Of a DNA stretch of 5,894 nt, positions 1 to 5,791 are shown piece after piece. The notes below the pieces were generated by a model, which worked only from the letters and a program-made list of their open reading frames with translations, was not told where the DNA came from and did not search any database. The DNA comes from Actinomycetota bacterium. GTDB taxonomy: Bacteria; Actinomycetota; Actinomycetes; S36-B12. Positions within the stretch are counted from its first letter, which is position 1, and every line of letters starts with the position of its first letter. The stretch lies in contig JAPLBU010000246.1 of the NCBI GenBank assembly GCA_026392575.1, forward strand, positions 1 through 5,894. The letters are read 5' to 3'. Made by a program: the position numbers and the translations under genes.

Positions 1-1360
1 CAGCGGCCTTCCGAAGCGTCTCGGTGGCCTCCTCCCAGACGTCATCGGTGCCCACGCTCTTGTTCGGGTCGCGGGTCGACAGCTCCAGGTAGAAATCATC
101 GAGGCCGTAGTCACGGAGCAGATCCAGGGTGAACGTCAGCAGCGAGTCAAGCTCGTCGGCCATCTGCTCCTTGGTGCAGTAGATGTGCGCATCATCCTGC
201 GTGAAGCCACGTGCACGCGTCAGCCCCTGAACGACACCCGACTTCTCATACCGGTAAACGGTGCCGAACTCGAACAGGCGCAGCGGCAGCTCGCGGTAAG
301 AGCGTCCGCGCGCATCGAAGATCAGGTTGTGCATGGGGCAGTTCATCGGCTTGAGGTAGTAGTCGACCCCCTGCTTGCGGACGTGACCGTCGGCATCTAC
401 CTCCGCGTCGAGCTGCATGGGCGGATACATGCCCTCTGCGTACCAGTCGAGGTGACCGGACTTCTCGAAGAGCGCACCCTTCGTGATGTGCGGGCTGTTG
501 ACGAACTCGTAGCCCGCCTCCTCGTGACGGCGACGCGAGTAGTCCTCCATCACCCGACGGACGACGCCACCCTTGGGATGGAACACCGCGAGGCCGGAGC
601 CGATCTCCTCGGGGAAGCTGAACAGGTCCATCTCCGCGCCGAGCCGACGATGATCGCGACGCTCGGCCTCCTCGAGAAAGGTCAGGTGCGCCTTGAGCTC
701 GTCCTTGCTCGGCCAGGCCGTGCCGTAGACGCGCTGCAACTGCTCGTTCTTCTGGTCGCCGAGCCAGTAGGCAGCGGCGGTGCGCATGAGCTTGACGGCG
801 TTCTGCGGGATGTAGCGGGTGTCGGGCACATGCGGGCCCCGGCACAGGTCGCCCCAGCAGCGGTCGCCCGTCTTCGAATCGACGTTGTCGTAGATCGTGA
901 GTTCGACGCCGCCGACCTCCATGACATCTGCACCGCCGTCGGAGCCGATCAGCCGGAGCTTGTACGGCTCGTTGGCCAACTCACGCACCGCGTCGTCCTC
1001 GGACACCACCCGGCGCTGGAACCGCTGCCCCGACTTGATGATCGCCACCATGCGCTTCTCGAGGTCGACAAGGTCCTCGGGAGTGAACGGGGTCTCGACG
1101 TCGAAGTCGTAGTAGAAGCCGTCCTTGATGGGCGGCCCGATGCCGAGCTTCGCCTCCGGGAAGGCACCCTGCACCGCCTGGGCGAGCACGTGCGCTGCGG
1201 AGTGACGCAGGACTGCCAGCCCCTCAGGGGTGTCGACCGTGACGGCCTCGACCACGTCGGTCTCGGTGACAGGGGTCATGAGGTCGCGCAGTTCGCCGTT
1301 GATGCGGGCCACCACGACCGACCGGTCGCCGCCCACGATGTCCAGGGCGGTTGTGGCCAC
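1..1360 (-). CDS. thrS: Threonyl-tRNA synthetase, 3' end cut by window edge
   Basis: This cytoplasmic class II aminoacyl-tRNA synthetase attaches threonine to tRNA-Thr and hydrolyses mischarged Ser-tRNA-Thr. The first 453 residues are present; family members are usually about 640-690 aa, so the end of the catalytic core and the anticodon-binding domain lie outside. Seen: a short N-terminal region (about 1-50), then the editing domain with HSAAH (H53, H57) and CRGPH (C173, H177). The catalytic core follows, with LKPMNCPMH (C341, a zinc ligand), RLFEFGTVYRYEKSG (class II motif 2) and TQDDAH (H392, second zinc ligand). The third zinc histidine is beyond the edge. The start is GTG at 1360, chosen for an AAGGAG 7 nt upstream and because homology fades before it. 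One oddity is a Gln at residue 378 (GVVQGL), where I recall a conserved His. tRNA-Val lies 55 bp upstream on the same strand. Identity is near certain. Confidence 0.97.
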   Translation of the reverse strand, partial: MATTALDIVGGDRSVVVARINGELRDLMTPVTETDVVEAVTVDTPEGLAVLRHSAAHVLAQAVQGAFPEAKLGIGPPIKDGFYYDFDVETPFTPEDLVDLEKRMVAIIKSGQRFQRRVVSEDDAVRELANEPYKLRLIGSDGGADVMEVGGVELTIYDNVDSKTGDRCWGDLCRGPHVPDTRYIPQNAVKLMRTAAAYWLGDQKNEQLQRVYGTAWPSKDELKAHLTFLEEAERRDHRRLGAEMDLFSFPEEIGSGLAVFHPKGGVVRRVMEDYSRRRHEEAGYEFVNSPHITKGALFEKSGHLDWYAEGMYPPMQLDAEVDADGHVRKQGVDYYLKPMNCPMHNLIFDARGRSYRELPLRLFEFGTVYRYEKSGVVQGLTRARGFTQDDAHIYCTKEQMADELDSLLTFTLDLLRDYGLDDFYLELSTRDPNKSVGTDDVWEEATETLRKAA

Positions 1361-1367
1361 CGGTCTT

Positions 1368-1373
1368 CTCCTT
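1368..1373 (-). promoter_or_regulatory. Shine-Dalgarno of thrS
   Basis: AAGGAG on the minus strand sits 7 nt before the GTG at 1360. This near-perfect match to the anti-Shine-Dalgarno fixes the thrS start as GTG rather than an internal ATG. Confidence 0.85.
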
Positions 1374-1381
1374 GTCAGGAC

Positions 1382-1398
1382 GCTGTCGGATGGACAGC
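1382..1398 (-). other. Small hairpin between tRNA-Val and thrS
   Basis: On the minus strand GCTGTC pairs perfectly with GACAGC around a five-base loop (CATCC). It lies 8 nt before the thrS Shine-Dalgarno and about 17 nt after the tRNA-Val 3' end. No T-run follows, so it is unlikely to be a strong intrinsic terminator. It could mark the processed 5' end of the thrS transcript or be chance. Confidence 0.35.
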
Positions 1399-1415
1399 AG
1401 GGCGGGCTTCTTCGG

Positions 1416-1487
<72 letters not shown>

Positions 1488-1498
1488 GAAGTGCGATC

Positions 1499-1504
1499 AC
1501 CCTA
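1499..1504 (-). promoter_or_regulatory. Candidate -10 box for tRNA-Val
   Basis: TAGGGT on the minus strand fits the actinobacterial TANNNT -10 pattern and ends 11 nt before the mature tRNA 5' end, leaving room for a short RNase P-processed leader. No convincing -35 is found at 16-18 bp; the nearest match is a weak AGTCAA further upstream. This promoter could also serve thrS by read-through. Confidence 0.4.
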
Positions 1505-1525
1505 CCCCAGCCCGCTCCCCCCTTC

Positions 1526-1560
1526 GTTGACTGGGACTGGCCCTGGCTAGGCGCGTCAAC
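1526..1560. repeat. Inverted repeat GTTGAC...GTCAAC
   Basis: Perfect six-base arms at 1526-1531 and 1555-1560 are separated by 23 bases in the divergent region between tRNA-Val and the secreted protein gene. Each arm reads TTGAC on one strand, resembling a -35 element, but neither has a good -10 at normal spacing in its own direction. It could be a paired operator half-site or chance. Confidence 0.25.
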
Positions 1561-1594
1561 CCCCACAAACCGCCACATGCGGGTTACCGTGGGG
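1561..1594 (+). promoter_or_regulatory. Candidate -10 within an imperfect palindrome, upstream of the Ig-like protein gene
   Basis: TACCGT at 1585-1590 fits the TANNNT actinobacterial -10 and lies 28 bp before the ATG at 1619. It is embedded in an imperfect inverted repeat: CCCCAC (1561-1566) pairs with GTGGGG (1589-1594), and inside it CCGC (1570-1573) pairs with GCGG (1579-1582) around CACAT. No recognisable -35 lies 16-18 bp upstream, where the sequence is CCCCAC. This may be an activator-dependent or alternative-sigma promoter, or an operator covering the -10. Confidence 0.35.
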
Positions 1595-1607
1595 ACACCA
1601 ACGAAGC

Positions 1608-1613
1608 AAGGAG
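1608..1613 (+). promoter_or_regulatory. Shine-Dalgarno of the Ig-like protein gene
   Basis: AAGGAG lies 5 nt before the ATG at 1619. It decides the start: an in-frame ATG at 1577 would add 14 residues ahead of a standard signal peptide, has no Shine-Dalgarno, and lies inside the promoter-like palindrome. Confidence 0.8.
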
Positions 1614-1618
1614 CACCT

Positions 1619-1720
1619 ATGCGCATAACCAGCCGCCGACGCGGCCTCACCCTCGGGGCGATCACCGCCTCTGCAGTCGTGCTCAGCAGCCTCACCATCG
1701 CTGCCGCACCTGCACAGGCC
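1619..1720 (+). other. Signal peptide, residues 1-34
   Basis: It begins MRITSRRRG, followed by an Ala/Val/Leu-rich core and APAQA, with predicted signal peptidase I cleavage after A34. SRRRGL loosely resembles a twin-arginine motif but lacks the usual Phe, so Sec export is more likely. Confidence 0.85.
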
Positions 1721-3024
1721 ACCGTCACCGGGCTCGGCGGTCCGGTCGGCGTCCTGCAGACCGTCACGGTCACCGACACCGGTCCCAACCTCCCGGGTCA
1801 GTCGACCTGCACGGTTTTACCCACGATCAACGGGGCGACTCAACTGGCGGTCACCGGGACGCTCAACAACGGGACCCTCACCTTCCAATGGGCGCCCACC
1901 TCTATCGGCGCGGCCACCTTCTCGCTGCCCGACTGCACGACCTCTTCCGTGATTCCCGCCGCGAACATCACGCAGGTGCGCACCAGCACCACCATCTCCA
2001 CGCCCAACACGGCGCAGATCGGTGTCGCCACCAAGGTCCTCGTCACGGTGCAGTCGGCGAGCCCCAGCGCATACGCACCCACCGGACAGGTCGTCGTCCG
2101 CAACGCGAACGCGGCCGTGCTCGCCACCATGGGTCTGACAGCTGGCCCCGGTACCGGCCAGTCCTTCGCCTACTTCTGGTTCACCGCACCGACGGCTGGC
2201 ACCTACTTCTTCCAGGCGACGTACAACGGTGACTCGAACGCGACGACGTCAGTGTCGCCGCAGGACACGATCATCGCCACCCCCAGCGGCGGCACGATCT
2301 CGCTGACGGCCCCCAGCACCATGACGCAGGGCGTGCCCGTCTCGCTGCTCGCCACCGTGCTGCCGAACGGCGTGCAGGGCTCGGTCGGCTTCACCGTCAA
2401 CGGTGCACCGATCAGCGCCTCGATCCCGATCGTCAACAACATGGCCTCGATGCTCTGGACGCCCAATGTCGTCGGCGCCGTCACGCTCGGCGCGAGTTAC
2501 ACCACCAACCAGGGTGGTACGGGCTCGACGTCCTCCAATGTGACCGTTGTCGCGGGACCGGCGTCCAGGGACGTCATCACGCTGACGCAGCCCGGGGTCG
2601 GACCGTGGGCGGTCAACGGCGTTTACACGCTGCCCAACGGGGCACGGTTCACCTTCGCCGCATCGACCCTCTCGGGTGCGGGAGCCCGGGTGGCAACGGC
2701 TACTCGGGTGTTCAGCAGGGCTACACCGTCTCAATGGTCCCCGGAAACCAGACGGCGGCGCTCGCGGCTCCGAACTCGGGGAACTTCAGCACGGGTCGCA
2801 CGATCCGCCTGCAGAATCCGCCCCAGGGCCAGACCAACGCGGGACAGAACGTCACGTGGCGGGTCACCAGTGGCGGCAACCGCTGCCGGCTCCGGTATCC
2901 GTCCAACGGTGCGGTCAACCTGCAGCTTCAGCGGGCCGGCCAGTGCAATGTGACTGCTCGCGCGCCGGGCATCGCAGGCCAGTGGAACGCGTTCCGGCTG
3001 GATCGCTCCTACCGGGCTCGCTAG
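1619..3024 (+). CDS. Exported Ig-like domain repeat protein, frameshifted near 2688
   Basis: This is a probable cell-surface or secreted protein of unknown function. As sequenced, the opening frame ends at 2953 after about 87 arginine-rich, non-homologous-looking residues. Restoring one G near 2688-2690 gives 468 aa ending with TAG at 3022-3024. Seen: a signal peptide at 1-34 (RRR, hydrophobic core, APAQA cleavage), and an N-terminal beta-rich segment with C64 and C106 as a possible disulfide. An Ig-like domain at about 117-221 carries the family signature ATYNGDSN, and a second sits at about 224-313. A C-terminal domain from about 315 has two cysteines (NRCRLRYP, GQCNVTAR) and ends QWNAFRLDRSYRAR. 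No LPXTG motif or C-terminal membrane segment is seen, so the anchoring mode is unknown. The gene has its own promoter-like region and ends at a strong hairpin. The Ig-like family assignment is solid and the molecular role is not known. Confidence 0.85.
2685..2691 (+). other. Frameshift site (one base apparently missing from a G run)
   Basis: Upstream, the frame starting at 1619 reads ASTLSGAGAR in good protein-like sequence. From 2692 the coherent frame is the -1 frame, reading GGNGYSGVQQGYTVSM. Adding one G to the GGG at 2688-2690 joins them seamlessly as GAR-GGNGYSG. The site CCCGGGT is not a canonical tandem slippery heptamer in the zero frame (GCC CGG GTG), so programmed -1 frameshifting is unlikely. 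A homopolymer sequencing error or a real mutation fits better. Confidence 0.75.
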
Positions 3025-3028
3025 TCGC

Positions 3029-3081
3029 ACAGCACGTCAAGACGAAGGGCCCCGGCGATCCGCCGGGGCCCTTCGTGCTGT
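3029..3081. terminator. Bidirectional hairpin terminator between convergent genes
   Basis: A perfect 16-bp stem pairs 3042-3057 with 3061-3076 around ATC. An alternative outer stem pairs ACAGCACG (3029-3036) with CGTGCTGT (3074-3081) and competes for the last three pairs of the inner stem, leaving a 13-bp inner stem plus an 8-bp outer stem. It lies 17 bp past the Ig-like protein stop and 16 bp past the pabC stop. No U-tract follows on either strand, which is common for actinobacterial hairpin terminators. Confidence 0.85.
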
Positions 3082-3092
3082 TGGCGGGTGGC

Positions 3093-3932
3093 TCAGGGAT
3101 CGATGTCGAGGGGAGCGCGCTCGCCGAAGGCCGCCTGCAGTTCCAGACTGATCGGCCCGGCCGTTGCCCACTCACGGTCGTCGGAGCGCACAACGGGATG
3201 CACGTTGCGGGTCGACGAGGTGATGAACACCTCGTCGGCGTCGGATAGGACCCCGATCGGCAGCGTCTCCTCCGACGCACCGAACCACTCCAGCACGAGC
3301 TCGCGGGTGATGCCGGCCAGGCACCCGCTGGAAAGCGGCGGGGTGAGCACCTGGCCATCGATCACGACGAACACGTTCGTGCCGGTGCCCTCGCACAGTT
3401 CGCCGCGCGTGTTCGCGAGCACCGCTTCCGATGCTCCCCGCTGGTGCGCGAACTGCAGCGCGACCACATTCTCCGCGTACGACGTCGACTTCACCCCCGC
3501 GACGGCCGACCGCTCGTTGCGCGTCCACGGGACAGTCGCGATGGTCGTGGTTGGCGGCCAGGGTGCGGACGACGCGACGGCTAGCACGAGCGTGGGCACC
3601 GCGTCGCCGCGATCACTGCCCAGCGGGGCGATACCGCCCGTGTACGTGATGCGAAGGCGACCGTGGCCTGCCATCGCCTCGGTGTTCGCCGCGACGACCT
3701 CGCCCGCAGCAACGCGCACCACATCGAGATCCGGTTCGACGAGGCCGAGGGCGCACGCCGACGCGGTCAGCCGCCGAAGGTGCCGGGTGAGCGCGAACGG
3801 GCCGTCGGGCGTCACCTTCAGCGTCTCGAAGACCCCGTCGGCAACGGTGAAGCCGTGGTCGAGGACGTTGACCCGGGCCTCTGCCGCATCGACGAGTCCG
3901 CCGCCGTCCCGACGTCCCACCCAGATCCTCAT
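3093..3932 (-). CDS. pabC: Aminodeoxychorismate lyase (PabC), class IV PLP enzyme
   Basis: PabC releases pyruvate from 4-amino-4-deoxychorismate to give p-aminobenzoate for folate synthesis in the cytoplasm. The 279 aa are a normal length for fold-type IV PLP enzymes. Seen: NVLDHGFTVADGVFETLKV at 22-40; ALTRHLRRL at 47-55; the PLP-binding lysine K148 in GVKSTSYAENVVAL; ELCEGTGTNVFVV at 178-190 with E181 expected to contact the PLP ring nitrogen; TPPLSSGCLAGITR at 197-210; and EVFITSSTRNVHPV at 234-247. The start is the ATG at 3932, which overlaps the pabB stop as ATGA and implies translational coupling. An ATG six codons upstream is possible but does not suit this overlap. The related branched-chain and D-amino acid aminotransferases look similar, and the pabB neighbour decides for PabC. 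A strong hairpin follows the stop. Confidence 0.9.
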   Translation of the reverse strand: MRIWVGRRDGGGLVDAAEARVNVLDHGFTVADGVFETLKVTPDGPFALTRHLRRLTASACALGLVEPDLDVVRVAAGEVVAANTEAMAGHGRLRITYTGGIAPLGSDRGDAVPTLVLAVASSAPWPPTTTIATVPWTRNERSAVAGVKSTSYAENVVALQFAHQRGASEAVLANTRGELCEGTGTNVFVVIDGQVLTPPLSSGCLAGITRELVLEWFGASEETLPIGVLSDADEVFITSSTRNVHPVVRSDDREWATAGPISLELQAAFGERAPLDIDP

Positions 3933-4969
3933 GGGCCAGCAGCCTGCCATGTCCCGCTTGCGACATCGACGAGACGTGCGGCCTTCAGCTCGGTCTCGCG
4001 CCACTCTGCGGCCGCATCCGAGCCCCAGGTGATCCCGGCGCCCGTGCCGAAGCGCAGGATGCCGTCGCGCAGCCAGAACGTCCGGATGGCGACGGCCAAT
4101 TCGGCCTCCCCCGTATCCGCATCCACCCATCCGAAGGCTCCGCAGTAGAACTCCCGCTCGACGGATTCCAACGAAGCGATGAGGTCGAGTGCCGACAGCT
4201 TCGGCGCTCCCGTGACCGAGCCCGGCGGGAACGTCGCCTCGAGCAGGTCCACCCAGGAGGTGCCGGCAACGAGCAGGGACTCGACGTACGAGACCAGGTG
4301 CACAAGTCCAGGATGCTGCTGGACCTCCAGCAGCGTGGGCACCATGACCGACCCAGGCACGCTCACGCGGGAGAGGTCGTTGCGAACCAAGTCGACGATC
4401 ATGATGTTCTCTGCGGCGTCCTTGGCGGTCAGGTCGGCGACGGTGCGGCCGGTGCCCTTGATCGGCCCCGACCGCGCGATCGACCCGGCATCGGTCGGCC
4501 GCACCTGCAGGAAGAGCTCGGGGCTCGCGCTGGCGATGGCCACATCGGACTCAGGAAGCCGCAGGAACCCGCCGTACGGCGACGGATTGCCGATATCGAG
4601 CAGTGCCCACAGCCCCGCGATGTCGTCGGCCTGCGTGGTCGGTAGCTGCGCGGACAGCACGCGACAGATATTGGCCTGGTAGACGGATCCCGCGGCGATT
4701 GCCTCCCGCGTCGCCTCGACCGCGGCCACGTACTCCGCCTCGTCCATCGACGTGTCCCAGTCCGCCGTCGCCGGCCCAGCCCACGGTCCCACTGCGCCGC
4801 TGGGCATCTCCCGCGACCAGGTGGCGAATCTCGCGAGCACGGGTGCACCGCGGTACGGGATGGCCACGGCCCACCGTCCGCCGCTATCGAGTGCGGCGAG
4901 GTCGCTCGTGACCTCCTGGAGGTCCGTCGCCCAGCATTCGCCGAGGCGGGCAAGCGGCGAGTTCAACAC
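3929..4969 (-). CDS. pabB: Aminodeoxychorismate synthase component I (PabB)
   Basis: PabB aminates chorismate to 4-amino-4-deoxychorismate, using ammonia from the PabA amidotransferase, which is not in this window. The 346 aa hold a full chorismate-binding domain and a short N-terminal part. Seen in order: SVYQANICR at 95-103, NPSPYGGFLRL at 128-138, SASPELFL at 147-154, SGPIKGTGRT at 167-176, NIMIVDLVRNDLSRV at 188-202, HLVSYVESLL at 224-233, PPGSVTGAPKLSALDLI at 248-264 and YCGAFGWV at 275-282. PIKGT with lysine is the PabB signature; TrpE has alanine there. The start GTG at 4969 is chosen because the next ATG upstream (5038) adds 23 codons of which only about two thirds end in G/C, against nearly all after 4969, and it encroaches on the tRNA-Gly promoter. 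Both sites lack a clear Shine-Dalgarno, so the start is uncertain. The gene is translationally coupled to pabC. Confidence 0.92.
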   Translation of the reverse strand: MLNSPLARLGECWATDLQEVTSDLAALDSGGRWAVAIPYRGAPVLARFATWSREMPSGAVGPWAGPATADWDTSMDEAEYVAAVEATREAIAAGSVYQANICRVLSAQLPTTQADDIAGLWALLDIGNPSPYGGFLRLPESDVAIASASPELFLQVRPTDAGSIARSGPIKGTGRTVADLTAKDAAENIMIVDLVRNDLSRVSVPGSVMVPTLLEVQQHPGLVHLVSYVESLLVAGTSWVDLLEATFPPGSVTGAPKLSALDLIASLESVEREFYCGAFGWVDADTGEAELAVAIRTFWLRDGILRFGTGAGITWGSDAAAEWRETELKAARLVDVASGTWQAAGP

Positions 4970-5045
4970 CCGCCCATCATGGCGGTTCCGTGCGCACGCA
5001 GCGCCCGATTGCCGCCCTGATTCGCGGCATTGCTCCATCGTCGGA

Positions 5046-5051
5046 TATGGT
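5046..5051 (+). promoter_or_regulatory. Candidate -10 box for the tRNA-Gly/tRNA-Cys unit
   Basis: TATGGT fits the TANNNT pattern, 22 bp before the tRNA-Gly 5' end. The best -35 is a weak TTCGCG at 5021-5026 with 19-bp spacing. The unit is divergent from pabB. Confidence 0.35.
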
Positions 5052-5072
5052 TTCGACTCGATCGAAAGATCG
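5051..5072. repeat. Overlapping inverted repeats before tRNA-Gly
   Basis: TTTCGA (5051-5056) pairs with TCGAAA (5062-5067) around five bases. Overlapping it, CGATC (5059-5063) pairs with GATCG (5068-5072) around GAAA, a GNRA-type tetraloop. The two folds are mutually exclusive. The element ends one base before the mature tRNA-Gly, so it would lie in the precursor leader, and it also lies upstream of divergent pabB. Confidence 0.45.
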
Positions 5073-5073
5073 T

Positions 5074-5146
5074 GCGGACGTAGCGCAGCTGGTAGCGCAT
5101 CACCTTGCCAAGGTGAGGGTCGCGGGTTCGAATCCCGTCGTCCGCT
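5074..5146 (+). tRNA. tRNA-Gly (anticodon GCC)
   Basis: The 73-nt cloverleaf has acceptor GCGGACG/CGTCCGC, D-stem GCGC/GCGC, anticodon stem TCACC/GGTGA around TTGCCAA, a five-base variable region and T-arm GCGGG/CCCGT around TTCGAAT with one G-U pair. The anticodon GCC reads GGC/GGU glycine codons. The discriminator is T and the following bases are CGG, so CCA is not encoded. It lies 39 bp before tRNA-Cys on the same strand and is probably co-transcribed with it. Confidence 0.97.
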
Positions 5147-5185
5147 CGGAGTTGCGAGCAGCACGTGAGGCTCGCTCAGCGCCTT

Positions 5186-5259
5186 GGTGGAGTGGCCGAG
5201 AGGCGAGGCAACGGCCTGCAAAGCCGTGTACACGGGTTCAAATCCCGTCTCCACCTCCA
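5186..5259 (+). tRNA. tRNA-Cys (anticodon GCA), CCA encoded
   Basis: The acceptor is GGTGGAG/CTCCACC. The anticodon stem ACGGC/GCCGT closes the loop CTGCAAA, so the anticodon is GCA. The T-arm is ACGGG/CCCGT around TTCAAAT. The discriminator T at 5256 is the base expected for cysteine tRNAs. The CCA end is encoded at 5257-5259, unlike the other two tRNAs here. The mature body without CCA is 5186-5256 (71 nt). Confidence 0.96.
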
Positions 5260-5276
5260 CTGGGTTTCCGCACGAA

Positions 5277-5310
5277 GCAGGCTCTCCCAACACCCGTTCG
5301 GAGAGCTTGC
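5277..5310 (+). terminator. Hairpin after tRNA-Cys, probable terminator
   Basis: GCAGGCTCTCC pairs with GGAGAGCTTGC to make an 11-bp stem with one G-U pair around a 12-base loop. It begins 17 bp past tRNA-Cys and ends 31 bp past the methyltransferase stop on the other strand. No U-tract follows. The G-U pair makes it stronger when transcribed from the plus strand. Confidence 0.5.
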
Positions 5311-5341
5311 GGGAAGACCCACCCTTGCGGTGCTCACACCC

Positions 5342-5791
5342 TTAGCGAGTCCGGCGCGTCACGACGACCCGCGCACGGCTGAGCAGGTCGTCGGGGTCCT
5401 CCGGATGGGCGTAGGTGGAGACAGTCCGCAGCTCGACAGGTCCGATCCGCCCCTCCGCGGCGAGCCCTGCTAGGGCCGCTGCAAACCCAGCGTCGGCGAA
5501 GTGCCGGGCATTCACCCCGAGCACGCAGAGGCCGCCGGGGCGCAGCAGCCCCAGCACGGCGGGCAGGGCCTGGGGGCCTAGGTGACCGATGGTGAAGGTC
5601 CCGCTCGACACCACGGCGCCGTAGTCGCCTGCCTCGGACAACGGAGTGGCGGTGAGGTCGGCGGTCAGGAGCCGGCGGTACGCGCCCGTCAGCCGGGCGC
5701 GCTCCAGCATTCCGGGGGAGATGTCCAGACCGTCCACGACATATCCCGACCCCGCGAGCGCGGCCCCGAGCGCCCCGGTGCCGCAGCCGAC
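5342..5791 (-). CDS. Class I SAM-dependent methyltransferase, N-terminus missing
   Basis: 149 residues of a class I (Rossmann-fold) methyltransferase of unknown substrate. Seen: the SAM-binding glycine motif VGCGTGALGAALAGSGY, then the acidic motif LDISPGMLERA with the aspartate expected to bind the SAM ribose, TADLT, DYGAVVSSGTFTIGHLG, and LLRPGGLCVLGVNARHF. The VVSSGTFT...GH...LLRPGGL...VNARHF pattern recalls METTL27/WBSCR27-like proteins, an impression without a search. The stop is TAA at 5342-5344. The first possible start in frame is GTG at 5737, which would remove the glycine motif. Upstream, the open frame runs to the window edge without ATG, GTG or TTG and through sequence that encodes DXR in another frame. 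The true 5' part is therefore absent and the gene looks truncated by the junction at 5773-5793. Confidence 0.85.
   Translation of the reverse strand, partial: VGCGTGALGAALAGSGYVVDGLDISPGMLERARLTGAYRRLLTADLTATPLSEAGDYGAVVSSGTFTIGHLGPQALPAVLGLLRPGGLCVLGVNARHFADAGFAAALAGLAAEGRIGPVELRTVSTYAHPEDPDDLLSRARVVVTRRTR

Noticed and set aside
1361..1415. T-box riboswitch upstream of thrS
   Set aside because: The spacer is 55 bp, with no T-box consensus and no antiterminator; far too short.
1577..1618. Upstream ATG adding 14 residues to the Ig-like protein
   Set aside because: It has no Shine-Dalgarno and would bury a canonical signal peptide; AAGGAG before 1619 is decisive.
2684..2692. Programmed -1 ribosomal frameshifting in the Ig-like gene
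   Set aside because: The zero-frame codons GCC CGG GTG do not allow tandem re-pairing in the -1 frame, and no evident pseudoknot follows; a missing G explains the data better.
3088..4148. Plus-strand open frames across pabC and pabB
   Set aside because: They are antisense shadows of genes with clear family motifs; no coherent domains or start signals.
5147..5185. GCGAG...CTCGC pairing between the two tRNA genes
   Set aside because: The five-base arms and 12-base loop are weak and expected by chance in GC-rich DNA; the two tRNAs are probably one transcript.
4970..5293. N-terminal extension of PabB up to a start at 5293
   Set aside because: It runs through both tRNA genes on the opposite strand and yields the well-known spurious peptides ETGFEPVYT and RRDSNPRPSP derived from tRNA sequence.
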